Shown here piece by piece: positions 51,601 to 62,165 of a DNA stretch of 64,000 bases (positions are counted from its first letter, which is position 1; each line of letters opens with the position of its first letter). The notes below the pieces were generated by a model, which worked only from the letters and a program-made list of their open reading frames with translations, was not told where the DNA came from and did no database searches. A program made the translations under genes and the position numbers. Source of the DNA: Colius striatus (Eukaryota > Chordata > Aves > Coliiformes > Coliidae); NCBI RefSeq assembly GCF_028858725.1, contig NC_084773.1:4082350-4146349 (forward strand), given 5' to 3'.

Positions 51601-54250
51601 TTGAACAAACCAAATAAAGACACTGTACTAATTTTGAAGCAGGATGAAAAGCAACACAACGTAGTTCTTTCAGAATAAAGTAACACTTTCAGCTTTTACC
51701 ACTTGACCATTAACAGCTAGAACACTGGAAGTCCAGCACCTGGTGCAAGGAGCAAGAGATCTCCTTCTCCTTTCCCTCCAAAAAGCCCGTGACGTGTATC
51801 ACCCTCCTCCAAGCTACTCAGTGACATATAATTGAAGCCACTCATCCAACTCTTTTACTGGAAGAACCCTGCAGACACAAGAAACCTTTCTTTGCACTTC
51901 ATGTGACTCTCAGCCAAATACACCAGCTACCCCTCAGGGTGCATGTAAAAGGTGTTTGTAGGGAAGAGGCACGTGCAATGATGGGGGAAAGCATTGGGAG
52001 GTTTCTGTGCTACATCCATCTGTTCTGGATGAACTCAGCAGCTGGAACACAATGAGATGCTCTTTTTTTTTGCACACATGATTATTTGTGGGAGTAAGTA
52101 CATATCTGATAGAACTGTAAGCTGTTGCAGGCAGAAATGATGGTACCAAAAGCAGAGGTTCAAACTAAAAAGTAAGCTCTTCACAGCCAAAAGCCTACTG
52201 AGTTTATTTGAACTGCTTCTTATCCCAGTCCCAACGTTGCAGAGGTCTTTCCACATGCTTTTTCCTTGCTGTACAGACAGTGATGGAGATGCTCCACTAA
52301 GTTAAGCATATGCATCCGCCCTTGCAGGATCTTTTGCTTTCCAGCACTGAACACTCATCACCATCTCCCTCATCCCACTGACCAATATCAGTTTCTCAGT
52401 TGCAACTCTTCATTTAATGGGTCATTCAAATGAAATATTCTAGTTGCATCAATAGGAAATAAGAATGAGGCTGACTACAGCTCAATGTAACCAGCACCCT
52501 GACAGACAGGAACCAAACCCACGTGCCTAAGGCAGCACCTGAGAGGAAACTTCCATCAGTGCTTTCCCCAGAGCACTCCCCAGCTCCATCGATTTGCCAG
52601 ACACAGCCAACTGAGGCTTAGAATTTGAGTCTATGGCTATAAAACTAAACAGGGAGAATGCAGATCCTGGCAGCTCAGGGCCCTCTGCTTGGCTCAGCTG
52701 ACTGCTGTTTTGGCATGCCTGTCCATCATCGTGTGAATGAGCCAGCCATCATCTCAGGCCTTTTGTGTTCATAGGTGAAAACAAAATGAAAATAACACCC
52801 AGAAAAAAAGAGGAAGGCAGCTCATTTCTTTGATGTGGCAGGATAAGTGAATTAACTAGGATTCAGGGAAGTCTGGAGTGACTATTCCCTGTATTGTTAA
52901 AAGATGATCTCCCAGGATCTCATCCTCAACCTTCCTATCTATCATTACATTCATTTGTGTGAACAGCACACACGTGTCCTAACAACAGGGAAGAATAATC
53001 CAAAACCTGAACAGTGCCTCAAAAAGGATGAGAGTCAGCTCACCCCAATACAGTGCAGCTCCAACTGTGGTCAACAGAGCCTCTTTCTTCAGCTTCACCA
53101 GGAGCTAAATCAGGCTTTGAGAGAAGATAATACTGTCTGTTGGAGAAGTGCCATCGATTTGGACAATAGTCCTACTGCTGACCGTGCCTGAGGGAACGGG
53201 ATCCCACCCCTGACACCATCAGCTGCTTTGGTGGAGCTGTGGGCTGAGCATTTTCATGCTGTATCAAACAAAGGATCTGCAACAGACTCATGTTAGTTTT
53301 CCAGACAACATTGAAGTTGCTGGCTTGGTACTATAAAAACTAGTGACAATGCAGAGCTCCCTCACAAAACAGAGATTCCTCAGGCAGGTTCCTCACCCCT
53401 GACAGTGGAAAGAGACTGGAGACAAAGCTGTTGGACACAGGTGCCCACAGGTGCCCCCCACTGTGTGTTAACATTGCGGGCACACCACAACTTTTGTTTA
53501 TCTTGTAAAGAAAGTGAACTGAGGAATATAAAATGATTAGATGTGTATTTTGACATACTTAGTTAGAAAAAAAGAACAACATGGATAAAAATAAGAAAGA
53601 AACATGTTAAAAGTGGTTTTTTGGTTAACAAAACCAGAAAATGAAAGGTGTATTCAGATGCATTCGTTTTGGTTTGGTTCACCATTCCCTCTTCCCATTT
53701 CTCTCCTGGTAACAAAGAAAAAGAACCAAGAGAGCACAGTAATAAAGGAAAAACTTATCAAGAAAACCCCAAAACCCCAAACCAGAAATATTACAAGATG
53801 AGTACATTTTCAAGCCCAGCATTCTACATCATCACATTTTCAGAGAAGCCTGGGGGAGGAAATAACAGACACTAAAGGAATTCCTTTTCGTGAACTGTAT
53901 GATAAAAATGACCTTTTCCATGCTAACTGACAGGAGGGCAGGGGTAGGGAGGAGAGGGAGGATGCAAGGGCTCGTGAAATGTCACCAATAGCTAGTTAAA
54001 CCACAGCTTCTAATTTTCAGGCCATGGACTTGGGGTATATGATTTATTACACCAATGTTAAAACCAAACCGAACTCCAACCGAGGAAAGAAACAAACCCT
54101 TTTCGGTAGGGAAGAAAAACACTCACTGATGCAGAGGCTAATTCTCACCAGTCCTACCAAACTCTTGGCTGCTTGGAGTAGCTCTTTCTTTCTACCAATA
54201 CCAGAAAATGCAGAGGGCTGAAGAAGAAACAAAAGTTAAACCAAAGCGTT
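48625..54250. other. Intergenic, downstream of FGD3; nothing recognised
   Basis: No exon, RNA gene or clear transposable element was seen. Open frames (for example 49088-49408, 50509-50868 and 52904-53191) are unsupported. A short duplication (CAGGTGCCCA/CAGGTGCCCC) occurs near 53438-53458. Confidence 0.5.
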
Positions 54251-54254
54251 TAAA

Positions 54255-55465
54255 AATACAGTACTGCGACAGCTTTTATTTCATTTCGATCAGCACTACA
54301 TGCTTACTACCACTACAAACACACATGCCTTTTCTCTTTTTTTGGTTGGTTGGTTTTTGTTTTGTTTTTGTCTTTTTTTTTGCTTTAAACCTACATCAAG
54401 TATTGACCTAAAGCTTTCTGTGCCTTGGAAATCTGGCTCAGGAGTTAACGGCGTGAGGTTTTATTTCAATAGATAAGCACTTAAGCTTGAAAATAAGACA
54501 AGTACAGGTGAACAGGAAAATTAAATTACAAATTCAGTCCATACAAATATCTCTGGTGCTATGCACTAAATGCTGTTAATCAGAGAAGATCTCTTAAAAA
54601 TTCTTCAAATACTTATGAAACATTATTTACAAATTATATAAATAAATCCTAGGTCTCGCTTTTAAATTAACCAATACAACGAAAAGAAAGTCACCTTTTT
54701 GTACTGTGTGTACTAAAAACGTTCTTGTTTATTGATCACAACCCATTCTGCAGTATAAAACGTTTGCTCGCTTACATCAAAGTGGGTTCAGAGAGCAGGA
54801 GGGAAGGTGTTGGGTTCAAAAGAGAACAAAACAATCTTATAAATGCTTAAAATCCATGAGGCTTCTTAATGGGCTTTTCTGCACCGTTTGCAGTCATTTT
54901 TAGAAGTCCCTTCTACAGTATTTGTCTTGTGAACAGGTCATCTCAAAATAGCAGAGACATAGTTTTAGCAAAGGGGAAATATCCAGTACACTGCTCACAC
55001 TTCACAAAGACCTTTTAACCAGGAGGGAGAGGACAGAGAACGGAATGTCAGTGGCCAGCACAAGCCTTTACAACATTTAACTTAAAAGGCAGCATTTATA
55101 GAACTAATCACAGACTATACACATCCTGCACTGAACAGCAATCAAAAGGACTGGAAAATATACATTTAGGAAAACAAGAGACCGATGGTTTTCCATTACC
55201 TCTGTTAAAATTAATGCTTTTCTCCTTGTCTTTTGTTTTAAAACCAGCATCAACACCACCAACAACTACAACTACCTTTTCCTTTAACATAATATATGCC
55301 AGGTAACTACTGTACGTGAGAAATGTACAATAAAAGGAGAGAAACCACTGAATTTCCTATGCAGACACATGAAAATATAAAGCCATACAGTTTCCAAAGT
55401 GCCATGAATACCAAGTTCAAGTGATGGTTTATAGCATGTAGGAAAGAAACTAAATGGAAGTGGCT
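54255..55465 (-). other. FGD3: FGD3 3' UTR (probable extent)
   Basis: This AT-rich stretch follows the FGD3 stop codon on the minus strand. Candidate poly(A) signals AATAAA (TTTATT on the plus strand) lie at 54728-54733, 54460-54465 and 54275-54280. The most distal is followed in gene sense by a T-rich TTTTGTTTCTTCTT-like stretch, so cleavage about 15-25 bases past it is plausible. An A/C-rich (minus-sense) simple tract occupies about 54320-54385. The end point is a guess among these sites and alternative polyadenylation is possible. Confidence 0.5.
54275..54280 (-). terminator. FGD3: Candidate distal poly(A) signal AATAAA for FGD3
   Basis: Minus-strand AATAAA is followed by AGCTGTCGCAGTACTG and, beyond it, a T-rich region. 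The other candidate sites are at 54460-54465 and 54728-54733. No experimental support is available here. Confidence 0.4.
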
Positions 55466-55690
55466 CTATGGGCTGCTGAGCCCTTCAGCTGTATCTTCAG
55501 TTTCCCCTTTGGCTGCTTTGGTGAGAATCTCCATCCATTTGATCTGCAGTTCTTCATCTTCTGCACTGAAATACAGAGTTTGCTGGGACTGGCAAAGCTT
55601 AAAAACATGCTTTGCTTCAAACTTCTCACCAGAACCTGGTAAACTGACTTCGTATCCAGGCAGAGGAATGGGACGTGGGCTTCGTCCGTC
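55466..55690 (-). CDS. FGD3: FGD3 terminal coding exon: second half of C-terminal PH domain
   Basis: FGD proteins are guanine nucleotide exchange factors for Cdc42 that remodel actin. They carry a DH-PH core, a FYVE zinc finger and a second, C-terminal PH domain. This exon starts after the acceptor CTCCTTTAG and encodes 74 residues and a TAG stop (55466-55468). It begins DGRSPRPIPLPGYEV, then has KHVFKLCQSQQTLYF, SAEDEELQIKWMEILTKAA and a short acidic tail ending GLSSP. This is the typical second half of the PH domain: strand with P-L-x-G-Y/F-x-V, then FKL, then a W-bearing C-terminal helix. The phase-0 junction matches the preceding exon. The family assignment is strong. The choice of FGD3 over FGD1, 2 or 4 rests mainly on adjacency and same-strand order with SUSD3. 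Confidence 0.88.
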   Translation of the reverse strand, partial: DGRSPRPIPLPGYEVSLPGSGEKFEAKHVFKLCQSQQTLYFSAEDEELQIKWMEILTKAAKGETEDTAEGLSSP

Positions 55691-55925
55691 CTAAAGGAGA
55701 AAGAACAAGTGTAAAAATTCAGCAAGGAACAGGAGGAGTGGGGAAGGAAGATTTCCTTTCAGTGGGAGTACAGAAGCACCTGTTTCAACCAGCTTAAAAC
55801 CCACTTTGGAGCAGAAAGGAGTGACTGCAGATGCACTGCCCTACAGCGGAGCCACAGCCACCGGGCAGGCACGCAGGTTGGATGGCACAGCTCTCACTGC
55901 ACCGGCGTGTGCCGACGGCTGCCAG

Positions 55926-56020
55926 CGCCAATGCCATCTCACTCCAACGCCAATGCGTCTCACTCCAATGCCAGTGCCAACTCCAATGCCAACGCCAACT
56001 CCCACGCCAATGGCAATGCC
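55926..56020. repeat. CCAAYG-based minisatellite with higher-order 18-21 bp units
   Basis: The hexamer-like core GCCAAYGCC alternates with CTCCAAY, with phrases such as GCCAATGCGTCTCACTCCAA and GCCAACGCCAACTCCCAC. Units are about 18-21 bp and diverged. It sits in a locally GC- and CpG-rich part of the FGD3 last intron, about 240 bp upstream in gene sense of the final exon. It gives open, low-complexity frames on both strands (Gly/Ile/Val-rich or Trp/His-rich on minus, Asn/Ala/Ser-rich on plus), which are artefacts of the repeat. Confidence 0.85.
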
Positions 56021-59000
56021 CGCACCGCTGCTGCCGAGCACGCCCGACCCTTCTGTCGGCACACGGACACGGCTCCTCGCGCTCCTCCTGCAGCAATGCT
56101 GACTGCTGAACTGGAAGCAATAAAGGCAATGACTCTGCAGGTGCTTTATTGCCTCTTCTTTGGCAGGGTCCCTGTTGCAGGAAGAGCTCACACCCAGCAG
56201 TGGCACAGCTGGGCATTGTCACACCGCTTCACACAACACAGGCCTGTTGCCCTTTATGAAGATCCCTTTGCATTGGGTCCAGGCAGGAACAGTGCAGTGC
56301 AGCCCCTTTTGAACCTCATGGGATGTTTGTAACATTGGCAAAAAGGAGACAAATAAGCAGAGCTGGACACTGAGAGGCACAAAGACAACTACCAGGGAAG
56401 TGACTTTGCAATAAAAGACAATTTCAAGTTTTAAATCAACCAGTGACTCTTCTCAGAAGATTTGGGGTTATTTGTGCTGCCTTTCAGTGCTGTCAAGGAT
56501 GTCAAAGCTCAGATTCTTGAGCACCCTTTAAAGGCCAGATTAGCTCACAGATCTAAAGAGCAATACAGCTCTCTGACAGCCACATCCTGAGCATCAACCA
56601 GCTCCTCTACTAAGCTCTCAGGAAAGGCTATGCTGGGGAGGCAGCCTGTGTCACAACCATGCAACTCCTTTCAACTGATGCCAGCAAAGCATTTTCAAGG
56701 GCGGGTCCCCAAACTGGAGTCTAAACCACACAGGCATCAAGCATCTCTAACAGCTGTCCTTGCTTGCAGTAGTTTCTTGGGTAACAGCCTCATACCAAAG
56801 TTAAGGAGGCATCCCACAAAGAGGTGGCAAAGGCACTCTTTTTCTCACTCCATACTGAATGCAGATGATAGTGAAGCTGGAAGGGGACCACACCTCCAAT
56901 AACAATGGCAAAGAAATAATCTACTTTTCTAACACTTAGGCTGAAGCAGGTCAAGTTTCACTCACATTAACTAAAGGGGGGGAAAAAAAACCCAGTCAAA
57001 ATGTGTCTATGCATTATATTAAATGAACACAGGCTTCCTGATTTACTTGTTACTTTATGTGAAAACACCAGTCCATCTGCTTGAAGACCAAGGACATTCA
57101 AGGGAATTTCTGGCAGCTTTAGGTCAAACAGTAAAGAATTCAGTTTCCATTTCAGTTTAAGTAGTTGTCTTAAAAGCAGCAGACAATTTGTAGACCCTGA
57201 GGCACAGCTGGGTCCATGTAAACAGGGAGGTCCTGCTCATGCAGTGTGAACTGGCCTGTGCAGAGCAGCCCCAGCCCTGCAGCCACGCAGCGCTGAAGCA
57301 AGCGGGTATGGGACCGATGGACACAAAATGCACAAGAGCACATGCAAGCTCAACCATGCCTGCTCGACTGATCTTGGTTTAGAAAAACAGACACTGGGAC
57401 TTGTCACATGTAAAATTGGAGGCTGCCCACGACAATGAGAAATGGTATTGTTTGTAGCCAAGGAGTGCAGCGTCAGAGCAAACCGAGGTTGGAATTGTAC
57501 ACGTTGCACCTACCCAACGCGTGCAGACACAGGCAAATTAAGCAGACTGCCTTTGGTCTTGCTTCCTCCCTTTTCTTAGTATGATGCCTTTGTCACTTTC
57601 TCTGTACCTGCCTGATCTGAAAGGAAGGGATTTAAATTATCTCTGAAAAGCTGCACTGTTGGTAGATAAAGTTGAAGCACTCAGCCTCCAGTCACGCCAC
57701 ACACCCAAAACATCTGCCAGAGCATGAGCATCTCTGCATTTCCTCTGGCACCGAGCCCTTCCCCTCCTACCTGGAGTCCAACAAATCCAGGGGCTGTTCT
57801 GCACCCATGAGGAATTCAGGCCCTACATTGAGCCTGTAAGGATTTACAGACCTTACAGAGAGATAAAAGTCATATTTCATTTTAAAAGCTGCTGAGAAGA
57901 GCTTTGCTTTAGGGTTGATTTCAATCACTTCCCTGAGATAGCAAGTGATACACAAAGGCTCCTGCATGTGTAATACTGTCAGTAATCACAAGGACTGTGC
58001 ACTCGTCCTGGCTCTAAGCAGCACAATACTGACATATTATCACATTAGGTAGTCTCAGCAGCATTTATGTATTGCTCTGTTACAGCCATTACAACAGCCC
58101 AGGTTTAAGATTCGGGAATGGATAGCTCAGTCCCACCAGAGAGGCAGCTCTGTCCCATGTACCCCTCCACACAGACACCCCTCTCGCACGGCACATCTCT
58201 TTGCAGGGTCTCTCCGACACAAACACACAGTACAACAGGTACCCACTGATGGACCACTATCATTTTCCCCTGATAGTTTTGAATTGGCTTAGACAATCCC
58301 TGTTCTTCCACTCTAATTCCACTCTCTACTCACTCCGATGTAATCCCAACCTTGCTCAAACCTCTGAGACTCCTGCGCCTGCCGGTGCGCCGAGAGGCAG
58401 AGCTCTGCAGGGCCATGAGAAACGACAGGCAGAGCTTTGGGCAGCGCCAATTAAAGCTTCACCTGACCAGGAGCAACAGACAAGCCACAGAAATGCTTCT
58501 CTAAAACCCTAAGCTCAACTTCAAACCCAGCTACTCCCTTATTTTCTAGGAGTAAATCACATCTACGTGATGAATAAAAGATTTTCCTTCAGAATTTATA
58601 ACATAAAGTTTTCTCCTGGATGAAGCCTGATAATGATGATACACACTATCTCTCCCTACACTATAGATCTATCCTCCCTATTTCTCCAGCATTCATTATG
58701 TCTATAGCTACCTGAGACTTGTTAATTCTGCATTTCTCAGTCTGGTCTAAGGTAATGCCAGAGCTTTGGAGGTGGTTGTGCATTTTACACGGCCAAGAGG
58801 GGCTGAAGCTCCAGGCGGAGTTCCTGGAAAGACAGATTGATCTCTGTCAAACCACCGGCCCTTGTCCCTGGGTGGGCTTTGCAAACTCTTCCAATCCCAC
58901 TCAGGTAAATGTGAAAACAGCTGCACAAGGTGTGTCTCAGTTTGATGACAGGTAACATCGGTGTGATTTCCATACTTTACCCTCAAGCAGAAAGCCTTAT

Positions 59001-60060
59001 GCAAGACTTACACCATGAACACTCAAAGATTCTATTCAGTCTCCTGGAACAAGGACTTAAAGCAAAGGAGCAGTTTTCCTGCTGGTTTACAGCCTGTGAG
59101 TTGTATTTCCATTTGCACTGGCATCCCTCTTCAGTGTGAGGGCTGGGGGTGCAGAGGATGAAAGTTTTCAGGGCTCTTAGTGTATCAGAAGCTCCAGATT
59201 CAGCTTGGGACGCAGCTTTTCTTCCTGCTGTTTTAAAAACCAACCCCCCAACTTTCAAACTCTTCTGGTCTGTGTTTCAAGACCTTTAATACCATTGTTT
59301 GCAATATTACTCCCAAAGGGCATCTCTTTTTTTAGGCACTGAAATGCTTCTTTGCAGGCCTTGAAGAGGCTTGAGAGATGCATTCAAGGTTTTTGTACAA
59401 CATCAAACAACATCTGAGAAAATAACACTCAAGCACGTGAGTGGTTCCCGACTGACTCTGGACATTCGGCCACCAGGAAGCAGCTCTGGAAGAGATTTTT
59501 GTCAGAAGTCTGGTGAATACCATGTAACCCAGAATTAACAAGGTTGTTGAGTTATTACCAAGGAATGGGATTTGCTTCATCATTTTTTTCCTTCAGCTGG
59601 ATGCAAATTGAGGAGGGTACCCGAGTGGGAATGGATGGAAGGCCCTGGGAGAAGAGACTCGCTTTCGTGTTTACACTCTTAGCCTGAAACTGGTGCTTCC
59701 CAACAGTAAATCCTGGCTTGGTTATCGAATGGAAGATAGCTCAGCCTTGCCCTGTGTGCTTTCTTACAGCTTTATTGGGAGATTTCTCTCACATCTGAAA
59801 TAGCTGGGGACACTAAGCACTAAATTTAACTGTCATAAAAACGGTTGTCGGTGTCAAAGGCACCTTTTCTCTCTAAAAACAAGACCTAATAATACCAGCA
59901 GAGGTTCAAGATCAAATTTGGCAGGACATGGAACAAAGAATACAGCATCTGAAACTCAGAAGCTCCTCCAGTATGCAAGCCCTGGCCTTGCATAGCTGTC
60001 AGGAGGGGGCCTGCAGAACCGAGCATCATTCCACTGTGCACTAAACAGAGCTGGTGTATG

Positions 60061-60380
60061 TCATAGAATCATAGAATGGTGGGGGTTGGAAGGGACCTTT
60101 AGAGATCATCCAGTCCAATCCCCCTGGAGAAGCAGGTTCACCTAGATCAGGTCGCATAGGAACATGTCCAGGTGGGTCTTGAAGACCTCCAAGGAAGGAG
60201 CCTCCACAACCCCTCTGGGCAGCCTGTGCCAGGGCTCCCTCACTCTCACGGTGAAATTGTTTCTTCTTATGTTTAAGTGGAACTTTTTGTGTTCCAGCTT
60301 CATCCCATCACCCCTTGTCCTGTTACTATCTACTATACAAAAAAGGGATGTCCCAACCTCCTGACACCCACCCTTTAGAT
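60061..60380 (-). mobile_element. CR1 LINE 3' end with terminal octamers
   Basis: The left end reads TCATAGAATCATAGAATGG on the plus strand, two copies of the CR1 3' octamer (ATTCTATG in minus sense). Next comes GGAAGGGACCTTTAGAGATC and, on the minus strand, the ORF2 terminus (LKGGCQEVGTSLF, SNRTRGDGMKLEHKKF, REPWHRLPRGVVEAPSLEVF). It closely resembles the copy at 4095-4508 and is probably the same subfamily. It is 5'-truncated at about 60380, inside the last FGD3 intron. Confidence 0.96.
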
Positions 60381-62024
60381 GTCCCACAGGTTATTTGTGC
60401 TGTACTGCAACAATCGGTCGGACAGTAGCAGAATTTCTCCTTCCAGGTCACACCATGAAGAGGGTGTTGCCTCCTCTCAACTCCTCGCTCCAGTCATCTC
60501 TCTTAGATGACATACGCTGTTCCTGGGTGAGGAAGGCCAAAGAATTCAGACCCCTCTCCCTCTGTTCCCTCTCTGCTCCCCAGAGCCTGCCTGCATGAGA
60601 CACTGCCGTGGCTGGCAGGGACACGGGGTGTGCGCTGGCCCTGCCCTCAGGCACAGCCTTCGCATCAGGGGATGAGTTGTGCAGTGAAGCCATTCCCTCT
60701 GCTTTGCTTTTGCAAGCTTTTTACCTTTTGCCAGACTCTGGCTCCAGAGAGATCTAAAGATGGGTTTGGTTACACTCAGTTTAGTCCTCTGACCAAGGCC
60801 TTTTAAACTTGTGGCTCCAGTCACGTATTCCCCGTGGCGCAGGAGGGGAGCCAGGCAGCTCGCTGCCCGTGGGATGAACTGGAGGCTTACCCAGGGTGCA
60901 ATCTGAATCCCAGATGAAGCCAAGTAGGCTCTGTCTGGAGCTCCAAATTCAAGCTTTCAGCCTCTTGAGCACTACACTTAAAACATTACACACACATGTT
61001 TACAACCAGAGGTGTTCTTGCCGACAAGCAGCAAAAGGAATGCACTTCTAAGGATGACGTGTACCTCTCATTGAACATTTGCTATGGAGTAAGCTTTATA
61101 AAATCACAGGCAATACTTAGTTCCCAGACTGTCCCCAGCTACAACCACACAAATAGATGCTAATAAAAGGCAAATCCTTCAGATTGCTGCAAATTACAGC
61201 AGGGTAATGGTAGGCTGAGTTTGGATCCATTTCTGCTTCCATCTCGCCCAGGAGATAAAACAAAGCCATACATAAATGTGCCAAGTGCCAAATACAAAAT
61301 TGGGTATGTGGGATCTCATTTCAGCATTGTCACTCTTTTATCTTCAGCACTAAGGGAGCACGACTGATTTTTCCATTTTGGATATTCTATCTTGGATATA
61401 GATACTTGACCTTCACCACACACAAATGCTAGCGAGCTCCAACAGCACACTTTGAAAAAGAGTAATAATGCCTGCCACAGTAACTACTTCAAGTAAAGAT
61501 AAAATCATATGATGCTAGGACAAGGAGCTTTACAAAACACAGTCCATTTCTCAAGGCTGAGAAACAGCCACATTTCCACAAACTTCTCTGGCCCCTCAAC
61601 TCTGAATTAGGCTTTTAAAAAAACTAACATTGACCCAGCAATGGCAATATTCAGACTCCTTCACAGCTCTACACATTTTACAGTAAAGTGCTTTCCTTAA
61701 TAACAGTTTACTAAAACCTTTTAATGTACCTGTTTGAAACCTCTAAAAAATCCCAAACATAACTAAATTACTCTTTTTCTGTCCTTTTTGGTTAAAAAGT
61801 GGAAAAGAAAAGCTATGAGCTTAAACATTTGCTCATAACCATATCAGCAGTAACTACAGATAACAAGAAAATCTGAAATCTCTCAGGCTTTGTGCTATAT
61901 TCAGAACACCAAGTTAATTTTTGTTGAAACCAAGCCAAAGCCTTTGACCTATTTCTCAGCTTGATAGATTTAAACTTCTGCTTGTTTTTTGTCTGCATGT
62001 CAACCCTCCTGAATGTCATTTTAC

Positions 62025-62165
62025 CTGGCTACTTCCTTGCAGATAGAGAACAAGAGGTTCAGTCTTGGGGATGGTCACCCACATTTTGTACCAAGTCTTC
62101 CCTTTTTCAAGGAACTGGAGGTAGCTGCTGAAGAGGCTGTTTTCAGCTGCCAAGATGCTTTGCTT
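62025..62165 (-). CDS. FGD3: FGD3 penultimate exon: first half of C-terminal PH domain
   Basis: This 141-bp exon (47 codons, phase 0 at both ends) follows a strong polypyrimidine tract and CGTCCAG acceptor and ends CAG before the donor GTAAAATG. It encodes KQSILAAENSLFSSYLQFLE, then KGKTWYKMWVTIPKTEPLVL and YLQGSSQ. The pattern is diagnostic of the FGD family: the linker after the FYVE finger (KQS...AAENS), then the first PH strands with G-K-x-W-x-K-x-W-x-x-I-P and EPLVLY. The splice to the last exon gives a continuous Y-L-Q-G-S-S-Q/D-G-R. The FYVE, first PH and DH exons should lie to the right of the window. Confidence 0.9.

Larger units (their letters stand above)
55691..62024 (-). other. 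FGD3: FGD3 last intron (6.3 kb)
   Basis: The intron lies between the donor CAG/GTAAAATG and the acceptor CTTTAG, both phase 0. It contains a GC-rich minisatellite at 55926-56020, a CR1 copy at 60061-60380 and otherwise unique sequence. The translation is continuous across it with no missing PH-domain residues, so no further exon is required. Open frames within it are chance frames, including those through the minisatellite. Confidence 0.8.

Noticed and set aside
55794..56332. Open frames on both strands through the minisatellite
   Set aside because: They are low-complexity products of the CCAAYG repeat inside the FGD3 last intron.
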